A stretch of DNA of 44,270 nt from positions 1 through 44,270 of the forward strand of contig JAOAJC010000005.1 of assembly GCA_026414385.1 (NCBI GenBank). Reading direction: 5' to 3'. Positions 17,081-25,286 of the stretch are shown here, in pieces. The DNA is from Candidatus Pacearchaeota archaeon. Its GTDB lineage: Archaea > Nanobdellota > Nanobdellia > Pacearchaeales > GW2011-AR1. The notes under the pieces were generated by a model. That model was not told the DNA's origin. It made no database searches and worked only from the letters and a program-made list of their open reading frames with translations. Both the position numbers and the translations under genes were made by a program. Each line of letters begins with the position of its first letter. Position 1 is the first letter of the stretch.

Positions 17081-19273
17081 ATGGTAGAGAAAGAAACGAG
17101 TTTAGAAAAAATAAAAAGATTAATTGCGAATCAAAAAAACATTAGAAATGTAGCAACTTCTGCGCACATTCATCATGGTAAAACCGCATTTACGGACAAT
17201 CTTCTTGCTGCGGCAGGTTTAATGGCTGCAAAAATTGCCGGAAGTTTGGAAGAGGGAATGGCTACATGGCAACACGCTGACGAACAAGAAAGGTTAATGA
17301 CTGTTGATGCTGCTAATGTATCAATGGCCCACAATTATCAAGGAGAGGAATATTTAATTAACTTAATTGACACGCCAGGACACATTGATTTTTCTGGAAA
17401 CGTAACGAGAGCAATGAGAGCTATTGATGGAACATTTGTATTAGTTTGTGCTGTTGAGGGGTGCATGCCTCAAACAGAGACAGTATTAAAGCAAGCATTA
17501 AGAGAGAGGGTAAAACCAGTTTTATTTATTAACAAAGTTGATAGATTAATTAAAGAATTAAAATTAACGCCGGAAGGAATGCAGAAAAGATTCAAAGAAA
17601 TAATTGACGAGTTTAACAGTTTAATAATGAAAATTGCAGAGCCAGAATATAAAGAAAAATGGCAGGTTAATGTAAATGACGGGAGCGTTGCTTTTGGTAG
17701 CGCGAGAGAAAATTGGGCTTTATCTGTTCCTTTTATGAAAAAAAAGGGGGTGAGTTTTAAGGACATAATAAAACTTTATGAAGAGATGGATGAACAACAA
17801 AGAAAAAAATGGATATGGGAAAATGCGCCGTTATATGAGGTTGTGTTAGACATGGCTGTGAAACACCTTCCAAATCCTGTGGAGGCACAGAAATATAGAA
17901 TTCCAAGAATATGGAGAGGGGATTCTGAAAGCAAGTTTGGACAAGACTTAATTAGTTGTAATAAAAATGGAGAGGTTGCATTTGTAATAACAAGAATTGT
18001 TATTGATCCTCGTTCTGGAAAAGAGATTGCTGCTGGAAGATTATATTCTGGAACAATAGAAAATGGAATGGAAGTTTATGCAAACAACGCAGGAAAAAAA
18101 TTTAGGATACAACAAGTTTTAGTTTATAATGGAATAAAACCAGAACAAGTTGATAAAGTTTTAGCTGGAAACGTTCTTGCTATCTCTGGATTGAATGTTG
18201 AGGTTGGCGAAACAATAACAATAAGCCCGCAAACTCCATTTGAGGAAATAAAACATATTTTTCAACCAGTTATTACAAAATCAATTGAAGTTGTAAGGAG
18301 TGCGGATTTGCCAAAATTAATTGAAGTATTAAGAAAAGTTGCGAAAGAGGATCCAAGTATAAAAGTTGAGATTAACGAAGAAACGGGGGAGAATTTAATT
18401 TCTGGAATGGGAGAGTTACATTTGGAAATTATTGAGGGAAGAATAAAAACAGAAAAAGGATTAGACGTAAAAATGGGACATCCAATTGTCGTTTATAGAG
18501 AGAGTGTTACAAAGAGTTCCCCAGTAATTGAAATGAGAACGCCAAACGGACATAATATAGTTTATATGAGCATAGAACCATTAGAAGATGAGGTTTATAA
18601 TGCAATTGAGAGAGGAGAGATTCCTGAAGGGAAATTAAGAAAAAAAGCCGAGGAAGTTTGGAAAAAATTATCAGAATATGGAGTTTCAAATGATGAGGCA
18701 AGACAATATAAAGAAATTTATAAAGGAAATGTGTTTGAAGATAGAACAAGAGGAATTGTTTTGTTAGGGGAAGTTATTGAGTCTGTTTTGGATGGATGGC
18801 GCCTTGTTGTTGATGCTGGGCCTTTGGCAAGAGAACCATTAATGAAAACAAAAGTTATTTTACACGATATGAAAATTCATGTAGATAATGTTCATAGAGG
18901 ACCTGCGCAAATATATCCTGCTGTTAGAAACGCTATGTTTGAAGGAATGGCAAGAGCAGGAGCTTGTTTGTTGGAACCAATACAGAAACATATGTTGGAA
19001 GCGCCTGTTGAATTTATGGGAACATTAACGAACTTGGTTGGAAGCAAGAGGGGTGTTTTATTAGACGTAAAACAAGAGGGAGCTGATACAATAATTGAGG
19101 CAGAAATTCCTGTTGCTGAGATGATTGGGTGGAGCAATGATTTAAGAAGTGCGACAGAGGGGAGAGGAATTTCGAGTTTAATGGATCAGAGATTCCAAAA
19201 ATTGCCAAATGAATTGCAAATGGAAGTTATAAGAAAAATAAGACAGAGAAAAGGATTAACTGAAAACCAATAA
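17081..19273 (+). CDS. fusA: Translation elongation factor 2 (aEF-2), ribosomal translocase GTPase
   Basis: 730 residues, normal aEF-2 length. GTPase motifs are a G1 P-loop AHIHHGKT, G3 DTPGHIDF and G4 NKVD. Domain II-V landmarks include GMGELHLEI and, in domain IV, DNVHRGPAQ, whose histidine is the expected diphthamide site. Two positions are unusual. The P-loop reads HIHHGKT where HIDHGKT is usual, and the switch I segment reads ERLMTVDAANVSM where (A)RGITI(D/N)AANVSM is usual. The factor drives tRNA-mRNA translocation. It follows rps7 directly, as in the str-type cluster. After it the usual EF-1A is delayed by an 800-bp region holding an RHH gene. Confidence 0.95.
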   Translation: MVEKETSLEKIKRLIANQKNIRNVATSAHIHHGKTAFTDNLLAAAGLMAAKIAGSLEEGMATWQHADEQERLMTVDAANVSMAHNYQGEEYLINLIDTPGHIDFSGNVTRAMRAIDGTFVLVCAVEGCMPQTETVLKQALRERVKPVLFINKVDRLIKELKLTPEGMQKRFKEIIDEFNSLIMKIAEPEYKEKWQVNVNDGSVAFGSARENWALSVPFMKKKGVSFKDIIKLYEEMDEQQRKKWIWENAPLYEVVLDMAVKHLPNPVEAQKYRIPRIWRGDSESKFGQDLISCNKNGEVAFVITRIVIDPRSGKEIAAGRLYSGTIENGMEVYANNAGKKFRIQQVLVYNGIKPEQVDKVLAGNVLAISGLNVEVGETITISPQTPFEEIKHIFQPVITKSIEVVRSADLPKLIEVLRKVAKEDPSIKVEINEETGENLISGMGELHLEIIEGRIKTEKGLDVKMGHPIVVYRESVTKSSPVIEMRTPNGHNIVYMSIEPLEDEVYNAIERGEIPEGKLRKKAEEVWKKLSEYGVSNDEARQYKEIYKGNVFEDRTRGIVLLGEVIESVLDGWRLVVDAGPLAREPLMKTKVILHDMKIHVDNVHRGPAQIYPAVRNAMFEGMARAGACLLEPIQKHMLEAPVEFMGTLTNLVGSKRGVLLDVKQEGADTIIEAEIPVAEMIGWSNDLRSATEGRGISSLMDQRFQKLPNELQMEVIRKIRQRKGLTENQ

Positions 19274-19308
19274 TTTTTAACTAAATTTTAGTAAATTATT
19301 AAATAAAG

Positions 19309-19390
19309 TTATTTAATGTTAAATAAAAAAAGAGCTTAAAGAGAATTTATAACTTAATAGTTACAAGAAATATTTATTAATGTTAAATAA
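19309..19390 (+). promoter_or_regulatory. Twin palindromic sites upstream of RHH gene (candidate operator)
   Basis: ttatttaa-tg-ttaaataa at 19309-19326 is a perfect 8-bp inverted repeat. The sequence ttaatgttaaataa is repeated at 19377-19390 with a near-palindromic left arm. The two copies are 64 bp apart, about six helical turns. They lie in the promoter region of the RHH protein gene at 19424, as expected for autoregulation by such proteins. Confidence 0.45.
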
Positions 19391-19423
19391 CTCTAAATAA
19401 TAAAATCTATGTAAAAAGGAAGA

Positions 19424-19654
19424 ATGGCACTAAAAACATTTAACATTGATGAACAAATATACAAAGAATTTTCTGAATATTGCAAGAAAAACGGGATAAG
19501 TATGAGCAAACAAGTTGAGAATTTCTTTAAAGAAGAGTTGATGAAAATAAAATTAAGCATTAAAATGGATGCAAGAGATATTGATATGAAAGAAAAAAAA
19601 GAGAATTTACAAAAAATTTCTCAAGAGGAGCATCCATTAAGTAAATATTGTTAG
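19424..19654 (+). CDS. Ribbon-helix-helix (CopG/Arc-like) small DNA-binding protein
   Basis: 76 residues. The N-terminal MALKTFNIDEQIYKEFSEYCKKNGISMSKQVENFFKEEL has the beta strand-helix-helix layout of RHH repressors and antitoxins: alternating KTFNID strand, then two helices split by a GIS turn. The C-terminal tail ends EEHPLSKYC. No toxin gene follows it, so an orphan antitoxin or a plain transcription regulator are both possible. The palindromic repeats upstream suggest it controls its own promoter. It is inserted between EF-2 and EF-1A. Confidence 0.75.
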   Translation: MALKTFNIDEQIYKEFSEYCKKNGISMSKQVENFFKEELMKIKLSIKMDARDIDMKEKKENLQKISQEEHPLSKYC

Positions 19655-19881
19655 ATTCAAAAATTTGATTGGTTTTCTTCCATATATAAAATTAGCGTTT
19701 AGATATTTAGTGACAACAGCACAACCAAATTAAAAAAGCAAGATTAATAGTTGAGAGGAAGGAAAATAAAATCTCTAGAACCACAATGACAATATTTAAA
19801 ATTAAGACAATCATTCCTTTTTCTTTATCTAAAATATTGATTGAAGTAGAAACGATTAAAAAAGAAATTCTCTAATTATCT

Positions 19882-20047
19882 TTATAGAGAGTTATATTCT
19901 ATTTTCTTTTTTTCCAAGTTCTTCTTTACTTCTTCGTCCCCTATCAAGTACTCTCTTCAAGAATCTGATTCACTTCTACTAAACTTATCCTTAAAAAAAT
20001 ATCAACAGAATAATCCCCTCGATTATCAAAAATAGAAATCTTTAAAT
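19882..20047 (-). pseudogene. Possible frameshifted small protein relic
   Basis: Reading the minus strand from about 20047, a frame encodes ...RISLVEVNQILEES and stops. Moving to the -1 frame at the GAAGAGAG tract gives EYLIGDEEVKKNLEKKKI..., ending at 19882. Joined, they read like one helical, charged small protein of antitoxin-like character. No start codon is visible and the promoter of EF-1A overlaps its beginning. It may be a relic or chance. Confidence 0.25.
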
Positions 20048-20049
20048 AC
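20041..20049 (+). promoter_or_regulatory. TATA box of EF-1A
   Basis: tttaaatac, preceded by a purine-rich gaaatc BRE-like element, is centred 36 bp before the ATG at 20081. The leader would be about 10 nt. Confidence 0.5.
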
Positions 20050-20080
20050 TCATAAATTTACAAAAGTTAATCAAAAGAAA

Positions 20081-21361
20081 ATGGCAAAACAAAAACCAAT
20101 AATAAATATTGTGTTTGTAGGGCATGTTGACCATGGAAAATCAACAACAATAGGAAGATTAATGTTTGATTCTGGAAAAGTTCCACCGGAGGAACTTGAA
20201 AAATTAAAAGCAGAAGCACAAAGACATGGAAAAGCAGGTTTTGAGTTTGCATTTATTATGGACAAGTTTAAAGAAGAAAGAGAGAGGGGATTAACAATTG
20301 ATTTGTCTTATCAAAAATTAATAACTAATAAATACGAGGCAACTATTATTGACGCACCAGGACACAAAGACTTTGTAAAAAACATGATTACAGGAGCAAG
20401 CCAAGCAGATGCAGCATTTTTAACAGTTGCTGCAAAAGAAGGGGTTCAGCCACAAACAAAAGAACACATTTGGCTTTTAAGAACAATGGGTGTTGGACAG
20501 ATTGCAGTAAATATAAACAAAATGGATGCTGTTGGGTATAAAGAAGAAGCATATAAGAAAACAAAAGATGATGTTTCTGCATTGTTAAAACAAGCAGGAT
20601 ATAAACCAGATCAGATTAATTTCCTTGCAATTTCTGGACAGATGGGAGATAATGTTGTTAAAAAAAGTGCAAATATGCCATGGTATAAAGGGCCTACTGT
20701 TTTGGAACAAATTGATTTGTTCAAAGAACCAGAAAAACCAACTGATTTACCTTTAAGAATGCCAATACAAGATGTTTATGAAATTACTGGAATAGGAACT
20801 GTTCCTGTTGGAAAAATAGAAACAGGGATAATGAAAGTTGGGCAAAAAGTAATTGTCTTGCCTGGAAGAACTGGAAAAGGAGTTTCTGGAGAGGTAAAGA
20901 GCATTGAGATGCATCACGAACAATTGCCACAGGCAGAAGCAGGCGATAATGTTGGAGTAAACATAAAAGGAATAGGAAAGAAAGACATTGCAAGAGGAGA
21001 CGTTATTTGCGATGCAGCTAAACCTGCAACAATTGCAGAAGAATTTGTTGCTCAAATAGCAGTTATCTCTCATCCGACAGTGATTGCAAAGGGATATACT
21101 CCAGTGTTCCACGTTCATACAGGACAGACACCTTGTCAGTTTGTTGAGCTAATAGAAAAAACAGATCCTTCTGGACAGACAACAAAGAATCCAGATTTTC
21201 TTAAAAATGGAGATGTTGCCAAAGTTAGAATTAAACCAATAGGAAACATGGTTATTGAGACACAGGCAACAAATCCGCACATGGCAAGATTTGCGATAAG
21301 AGATGCTGGAGCAACTGTTGCTGCTGGCGTTTGCATAGAGATAAAGGCAAAGCAAATTTAA
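20081..21361 (+). CDS. tuf: Translation elongation factor 1-alpha (aEF-1A)
   Basis: 426 residues, typical for the archaeal factor that delivers aminoacyl-tRNA to the ribosomal A site. GTPase motifs are complete: GHVDHGKST (G1), DAPGHKDF (G3), NKMD (G4) and the SGQMGDNV G5 region. Switch I carries [15 protein letters not shown], and the beta-barrel domains 2 and 3 contain [17 protein letters not shown] and [11 protein letters not shown]. In many archaea rps10 follows directly, but here the next gene is an unrelated helical-repeat protein. It has its own promoter. Confidence 0.97.
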   Translation: MAKQKPIINIVFVGHVDHGKSTTIGRLMFDSGKVPPEELEKLKAEAQRHGKAGFEFAFIMDKFKEERERGLTIDLSYQKLITNKYEATIIDAPGHKDFVKNMITGASQADAAFLTVAAKEGVQPQTKEHIWLLRTMGVGQIAVNINKMDAVGYKEEAYKKTKDDVSALLKQAGYKPDQINFLAISGQMGDNVVKKSANMPWYKGPTVLEQIDLFKEPEKPTDLPLRMPIQDVYEITGIGTVPVGKIETGIMKVGQKVIVLPGRTGKGVSGEVKSIEMHHEQLPQAEAGDNVGVNIKGIGKKDIARGDVICDAAKPATIAEEFVAQIAVISHPTVIAKGYTPVFHVHTGQTPCQFVELIEKTDPSGQTTKNPDFLKNGDVAKVRIKPIGNMVIETQATNPHMARFAIRDAGATVAAGVCIEIKAKQI

Positions 21362-21414
21362 GAACATAAATAGATTATAATAATCCTTATATATTTTCAA
21401 AAATAGACTAAATT

Positions 21415-21993
21415 ATGGGAATGGCAATAACAAGAGATAATACTCCTTCTATAAAGAGGTTTGAAATAGAAGAGAAATTAAAAAATATGGGTGATTATGC
21501 AAAGATGGGTTATTTATCACAATGTTTAAAGAAAAATCTTGATTTTGATACGAGGAGATTTGTTTTGTTGAAATTGAGCGAGATATACGAAGCAAGAAAA
21601 ATGCACATGGAGGCCGGCAAGATGATGAGGGCTGCTGCAGAAATAACAACTACTTATGAAGGAAAAATGAATGATTTTATGAAATCGGCTGAGTTGTTTA
21701 TCAAAGCAGGAAATTTTGAGGAAAGTGACTCTTCATATAACAAAGCACTTGCATATGCGGCAGGAATGCAAAAAGATAGGTTAAAGAATAGAAGAAAAGA
21801 AGCATATAAACTTCAAGGTAAAGAATTTCTTCAAAAAGACAAAAGAAAGCACGCAATGGATGCTTATGAAAAATTATTAACAATGGAATTAACAGCTGAA
21901 GAAAAAAAAGAGGTGCAAGAAACGCTTTTAATGCTTTATGAAAAATTAGGAAAAATAAAAGAATTTTATGCATTAAAAGCTAGCATGAATTAA
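21415..21993 (+). CDS. Helical-repeat (TPR-like) protein, unknown function
   Basis: 192 residues, almost all predicted helix from its heptad-like composition. Repeats of roughly 35 residues such as MNDFMKSAELFIKAGNFEESDSSYNKALAYA and EAYKLQGKEFLQKDKRKHAMDAYEKLL have tetratricopeptide spacing (A...Y...G...A...Y.KAL). It probably serves as a protein-binding scaffold. A TATA-like ttatatatt at 21387-21395 is 24 bp before the ATG, so the mRNA should be leaderless. The methionine at 21421 is an alternative start. No partner can be read from context. Confidence 0.7.
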   Translation: MGMAITRDNTPSIKRFEIEEKLKNMGDYAKMGYLSQCLKKNLDFDTRRFVLLKLSEIYEARKMHMEAGKMMRAAAEITTTYEGKMNDFMKSAELFIKAGNFEESDSSYNKALAYAAGMQKDRLKNRRKEAYKLQGKEFLQKDKRKHAMDAYEKLLTMELTAEEKKEVQETLLMLYEKLGKIKEFYALKASMN

Positions 21994-22040
21994 TTTTTGT
22001 TAGAAATTGTTTTTATTAATTAATAAAAACATGCATAAGA

Positions 22041-22067
22041 TTATAAAAAAAGAAAGCCCTTGCGGGC
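22041..22067 (-). terminator. Hairpin plus T-run terminator of the 22080 micro-ORF
   Basis: On the minus strand GCCC-GCAA-GGGC forms a short stem capped by a GNRA tetraloop and is followed by TTTCTTTTTTT. It lies just downstream of the micro-ORF stop, supporting a real transcript there. Confidence 0.5.
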
Positions 22068-22079
22068 GAAAATAGAAAT

Positions 22080-22178
22080 TTATTCTGTAGTTGATTCAAG
22101 TCCTTCGAAAAGTTCGTCCCCATCTATTTCTTCTATGTTCTCTTCAAAATTTTCAATTTTAACCTCTTTTTTTACCAT
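22080..22178 (-). CDS. Micro-protein, 32 residues, highly acidic
   Basis: Not in the ORF track because of its size. The minus strand from ATG at 22178 encodes MVKKEVKIENFEENIEEIDG and twelve more residues rich in Glu/Asp, ending in TTE. It has a TATA-like box on the minus strand (plus-strand 22220-22229) about 47 bp upstream and a hairpin/T-run terminator just after its stop, so it is framed like an independent gene. It is divergent from dnaG. Function unknown; a small acidic protein could bind a basic partner. Confidence 0.5.
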   Translation of the reverse strand: MVKKEVKIENFEENIEEIDGDELFEGLESTTE

Positions 22179-22268
22179 TGTAGTGGAAATGTACAGGATG
22201 CTTTTGAAGAAGATTTTTTATTTATAAATTTTTTTATATTAATTGTTACTATCGTAAAAAGAGAAAAA

Positions 22269-22449
22269 TTTATATATTATCAAATAGAGATAAAATTGGA
22301 AGAAGTAGAAAATCATAAAGATTAACTACATTCATATTCACGCCCGTGTTGGGTATTGTTAAGATTAGGATTAATTACTTCTTCTAAAAACAGAAGCAAA
22401 AATATAAGAGAACGAAAAAGAATTGGCTAAAAAGCCGGAAGAATGGAAA
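22269..22449 (+). promoter_or_regulatory. Promoter and long leader of dnaG
   Basis: tttatatatt at 22269-22278 would start transcription near 22298, giving an untranslated leader of about 125-150 nt, long for this genome. The leader contains short potential stems (CTTCT...AGAAG near 22380-22396; GGCTaaaaAGCC near 22425-22436) and no ATG before the dnaG region. Confidence 0.4.
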
Positions 22450-23631
22450 ATGGCAAAAATAAGTCCAGTATCGATTAAATATATGATATACGCAAATTTC
22501 AAGGCAGAGGGCCCTTTAGAAAAGCCCGATGTAATTGGAGCTATTTTTGGGCAGACAGAGGGTTTGCTTGGAAGCGAGCTTGAGATGAGAGAGTTGCAAA
22601 AAGAAGGAAAAATAGGAAGAATAGAGGTTGAATTGGAAACAATTGATGGTAAAAGTATTGGAAAAATTAAAATCCCAAGCGCACTCGACAGAAATGAGAC
22701 AACATTAATTGCTGCTGCAATAGAGACAATTGACAGAATAGGCCCTACCGAGGCAAAAATAGAGATTGAAAAGATAGAAGATGTTAGGGGAACAAAGAGA
22801 GAATTTATTTTAAGCAGGGCCAAAAAGTTGCTTGAGGAATTAGAAAGCAAAGAAGAATTTGAGGAAATGGCTAAGTCGTTAAAAGAAGAGGCAAGAGCTT
22901 CAAAAATACAAGAATACGGGGAAGAAAAACTTCCTGCAGGAGAGATAAGCGGAAATGAGATAATCGTTGTAGAGGGAAGAGCAGACGTTGTTAATTTGCT
23001 TAAAAATAGAGTCAATAATGTAATTGGAATGAATGGGACTAAATTACCGAAGACAATAAAAGAATTGGGCAGAGAGAAAGTAATTACGCTTTTTATTGAT
23101 GGAGATAGGGGTGGAAAGTTAATTGCGAAAAATGTAATAGAAAATGCAAACATTGCTTTTGTGGCGATTGCGCCTGATGGGAAAGAAGTTGAAGAATTGA
23201 CTGGAAAAGAAATATTAATGGCTTTAAGAAAAAAAATGAGTGTTGAGGAATACATGAAAAAGGCTAAACAAAATGGCGACGAGGATAATCATATTGAAAA
23301 AAGTGAAAACCAAGAAGAAAACGAGGAAAAGCAAGAAGAAGCTCAATTTAAGGGAAACATAAAAGAAGCATTAAGAAAAGAATATGAAAAGATAAAAGGA
23401 ACTGGTTCGGCTTTGTTGTTAGATTCAAATTTAGGATTAATAAAAAAAACGAGTGCAAAAGAGGTTGCAAAAAATATAAGTTATTCAAAGAAAAAAATAT
23501 TTGCAGTAATTATTGATGGCACTGCTCTAAGCGGGATAATGAAGGCCTGTGACGAAAATGGGGTATCGTATCTTGCTGCAACAAACTTTGCGGACATTGA
23601 AGACGCAAAAGTTAATCTTGTAAGCTTGTAA
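22450..23631 (+). CDS. dnaG: DnaG-type primase (archaeal)
   Basis: The track uses a TTG at 22423; the ATG at 22450 (MAKISPVSIKYMIYANF) matches the usual archaeal N terminus and gives 393 residues. The conserved N-terminal block DVIGAIFGQTEGLLG is followed by a TOPRIM domain with IIVVEGRADVVNLLKN (catalytic Glu) and FIDGDRGGKL (metal-binding Asp pair). A Glu/Asn-rich acidic linker around residues 275-300 leads to a C-terminal domain with GSALLLDSNLGLI. Archaeal DnaG is associated with RNA primer synthesis and with the exosome, so either role fits. It stands alone with its own promoter. Confidence 0.95.
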   Translation: MAKISPVSIKYMIYANFKAEGPLEKPDVIGAIFGQTEGLLGSELEMRELQKEGKIGRIEVELETIDGKSIGKIKIPSALDRNETTLIAAAIETIDRIGPTEAKIEIEKIEDVRGTKREFILSRAKKLLEELESKEEFEEMAKSLKEEARASKIQEYGEEKLPAGEISGNEIIVVEGRADVVNLLKNRVNNVIGMNGTKLPKTIKELGREKVITLFIDGDRGGKLIAKNVIENANIAFVAIAPDGKEVEELTGKEILMALRKKMSVEEYMKKAKQNGDEDNHIEKSENQEENEEKQEEAQFKGNIKEALRKEYEKIKGTGSALLLDSNLGLIKKTSAKEVAKNISYSKKKIFAVIIDGTALSGIMKACDENGVSYLAATNFADIEDAKVNLVSL

Positions 23632-23676
23632 TAATTAAGCTTAAATAACGTCGTTCCTTATTAAAAAAGATAAAAG

Positions 23677-24141
23677 ATGGTGTTAAAGATACATCCTGTT
23701 AGGAGAATTTTTTATATTTGCCTTATTTCAATATTTTTAATTATTTTGAGTGTTGCAATTTATACTAGTTTTATATACACTCCAAAATGTGAGATTATGG
23801 AATGCTTTAAGGAATATATGGAAAAATGTTCAAAAGCAACTTACATAAATGAAGAGCAAGAAGCATCTTGGAGATATGAGATTCTTGGGAGTGAAGGAAA
23901 AACGTGTAAAATAAGAGTAAAGATATTATTGGCAAAAGAAGGAGAGCTTGGGATAGATAAATTGGTTGGAAAAGAAATGATTTGCTATTATCCATTGGGG
24001 GTTTATACTTATCCTGAAAGAGATTTATCAAAATGTCATGGTTTATTAAAAGAGGAGATACAAGATATTATAATAAATAAACTTCATAAATATTTAATTG
24101 AAAATCTCGGTAAGGTGGCGGAAGGACTTAATAAGTTATAA
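23677..24141 (+). CDS. Small single-pass membrane protein with external Cys, unknown
   Basis: 154 residues. A basic N terminus precedes one membrane helix (about residues 10-31, IFYICLISIFLIILSVAIYTSF). The outside domain has five cysteines (KCEIMEC, KCSK, TCKI, MICYY, KCHG), enough for disulfides. The C terminus is helical. No family recognised. It lies between dnaG and the endonuclease IV gene and may be co-transcribed with the latter, which starts 27 bp later. Confidence 0.65.
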   Translation: MVLKIHPVRRIFYICLISIFLIILSVAIYTSFIYTPKCEIMECFKEYMEKCSKATYINEEQEASWRYEILGSEGKTCKIRVKILLAKEGELGIDKLVGKEMICYYPLGVYTYPERDLSKCHGLLKEEIQDIIINKLHKYLIENLGKVAEGLNKL

Positions 24142-24168
24142 TAAAAATTAAAAGAGTTAATTTAAGAG

Positions 24169-24942
24169 ATGATAAAAATAAGATTTGGACCTGCTGGACT
24201 GGGGCCTGTGAAAGAGGCTATTAAAAATTTAGAGAACTATCATAAATTGGGATTGAGAGCGTGCGAAATTGCATTTACCTATCAAGTTTATATAGGAGAA
24301 AAAGATGCTGAAATAATTGGGAAAAAAGCGAAAGAGCTTGATATTGAATTAAGCATACATGCTCCATATTATGTTAATTTGAATTCTATTGAAAAACAAA
24401 AAAGAGAGGCTACAAAAAATCGAATAATAGATTGTTGCAGAATAGGAAATGCATTGAAAGCAGGACTTGTTGTTTTTCATCCAGGATATTATGGAAAAAA
24501 AAGCAAGGAAGAGAGTTATGAGATAATAAAAAAAGGAATAATTGAGATAAAAGATGAGATTAGAAAAAACAAATGGGATATTAATATCGCACCAGAAACG
24601 ATGGGAAAAATAAATGTCTTTGGTTCAATTGACGAAATAAGTAGACTTGTAAAAGAAACTGATTGTTCGTTTTGCATTGATTTTGCACACGTACTTGCAA
24701 GAGAAAAAAAAGTAGATTTTGAAAAAATAAATAAATTATTTCCGCAGAAAAAATGGCATGTTCATTTTTCAGGCATAATTTATAATGAAAAAGGAGAGAG
24801 AAACCATCGCAAAACAAAAATTGAAGAATGGAAAGAACTGCTAAAAAACCTCCCGAAAGAAAAAGATATAACAATAATCAATGAATCCCCTAATATGGTT
24901 GAGGATTCTGTTGAGGGATTAAAGATTTATGAGAGGTTGTGA
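24169..24942 (+). CDS. nfo: Endonuclease IV-type AP endonuclease (TIM barrel)
   Basis: 257 residues, somewhat short for the family (about 280). It would cut DNA at abasic sites in base-excision repair. Metal-ligand motifs appear in order: SIHAPYYVNL, VVFHPGYYG, NIAPETMG (catalytic Glu), FCIDFAHV (Asp/His), WHVHFSG and a C-terminal INESP. The full trinuclear zinc site looks present. Its 3' end overlaps the convergent RHH-like gene by 53 nt. Other xylose-isomerase-like TIM barrels share these motifs, but the complete set favours endonuclease IV. Confidence 0.85.
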   Translation: MIKIRFGPAGLGPVKEAIKNLENYHKLGLRACEIAFTYQVYIGEKDAEIIGKKAKELDIELSIHAPYYVNLNSIEKQKREATKNRIIDCCRIGNALKAGLVVFHPGYYGKKSKEESYEIIKKGIIEIKDEIRKNKWDINIAPETMGKINVFGSIDEISRLVKETDCSFCIDFAHVLAREKKVDFEKINKLFPQKKWHVHFSGIIYNEKGERNHRKTKIEEWKELLKNLPKEKDITIINESPNMVEDSVEGLKIYERL

Positions 24943-25144
24943 GATTTCTCTTTTTTAATTCGCGTTTTCTGTATTTCTCGATTGCCATAAGCTTAGATTT
25001 AGCTTTTTCCGGATTAACCCTACATATATTAAGTATGCCAAGAATTCTTTGAAGAATGTCATCATAGCTGTCTTTTTTATGAAATCTTAAATTATCCAAT
25101 CTTGCTTTTGTTTGTTTATGGAGTTTTATTGTGGTTATATCCAT
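24890..25144 (-). CDS. RHH-like (VapB-type) DNA-binding protein
   Basis: 84 residues on the minus strand. The N-terminal MDITTIKLHKQTKARLDNLRF has the strand-helix start of RHH antitoxins (TTIKLHKQTKARLDNL), followed by KKDSYDDILQRILG and a basic helical tail. No toxin gene is adjacent, so it may be a stand-alone regulator. Its TATA box (plus-strand 25166-25174) is centred 26 bp from the ATG, making the mRNA leaderless. A 19-bp palindrome lies exactly between TATA box and start, which suggests autorepression. Its 3' end runs 53 nt into the endonuclease IV gene. Confidence 0.75.
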   Translation of the reverse strand: MDITTIKLHKQTKARLDNLRFHKKDSYDDILQRILGILNICRVNPEKAKSKLMAIEKYRKRELKKRNLTTSHKSLIPQQNPQPY

Positions 25145-25147
25145 AGG

Positions 25148-25175
25148 AGTATACTTAAGGTATACTTATATAAAC
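25148..25175 (-). promoter_or_regulatory. Promoter with palindromic operator of the RHH-like gene
   Basis: agtatac-ttaag-gtatact (25148-25166) is a perfect 7-bp inverted repeat. On the minus strand it sits between TATA (tttatataa, 25166-25174) and the leaderless start at 25144, where bound repressor would block transcription initiation. Confidence 0.6.
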
Positions 25176-25181
25176 TTTATG

Positions 25182-25240
25182 GTAACTACATATTAGATAC
25201 TATTTTATAGTTACTAAAAACCATAAAGCTTATAAATAGC
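25182..25240 (+). promoter_or_regulatory. Inverted repeat and promoter of the 25287 surface gene
   Basis: gtaacta (25182-25188) and tagttac (25208-25214) form a 7-bp inverted repeat with a 19-nt gap. It lies just before the TATA-like ttataaata at 25229-25237. The mRNA leader would be about 25-30 nt. Confidence 0.45.
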
Positions 25241-25286
25241 AAAAAGAGAATAGTATTAACTAAATTTTTTAAAAAAACCAAAAAAC

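Larger units (their letters stand above)
19655..20080 (+). other. Intergenic region between RHH gene and EF-1A
   Basis: 426 bp with no intact gene on the plus strand. The minus strand holds a broken coding-like stretch (19882-20047, listed separately) and the right edge holds the EF-1A promoter. The part from 19655 to 19880 shows nothing I can name. Confidence 0.5.

Noticed and set aside
22371-23255. 294-residue minus-strand ORF
   Set aside because: Lies antisense to dnaG; low-complexity Ser/Phe/Ile composition typical of a shadow of an AT-rich, Glu/Lys-rich gene.
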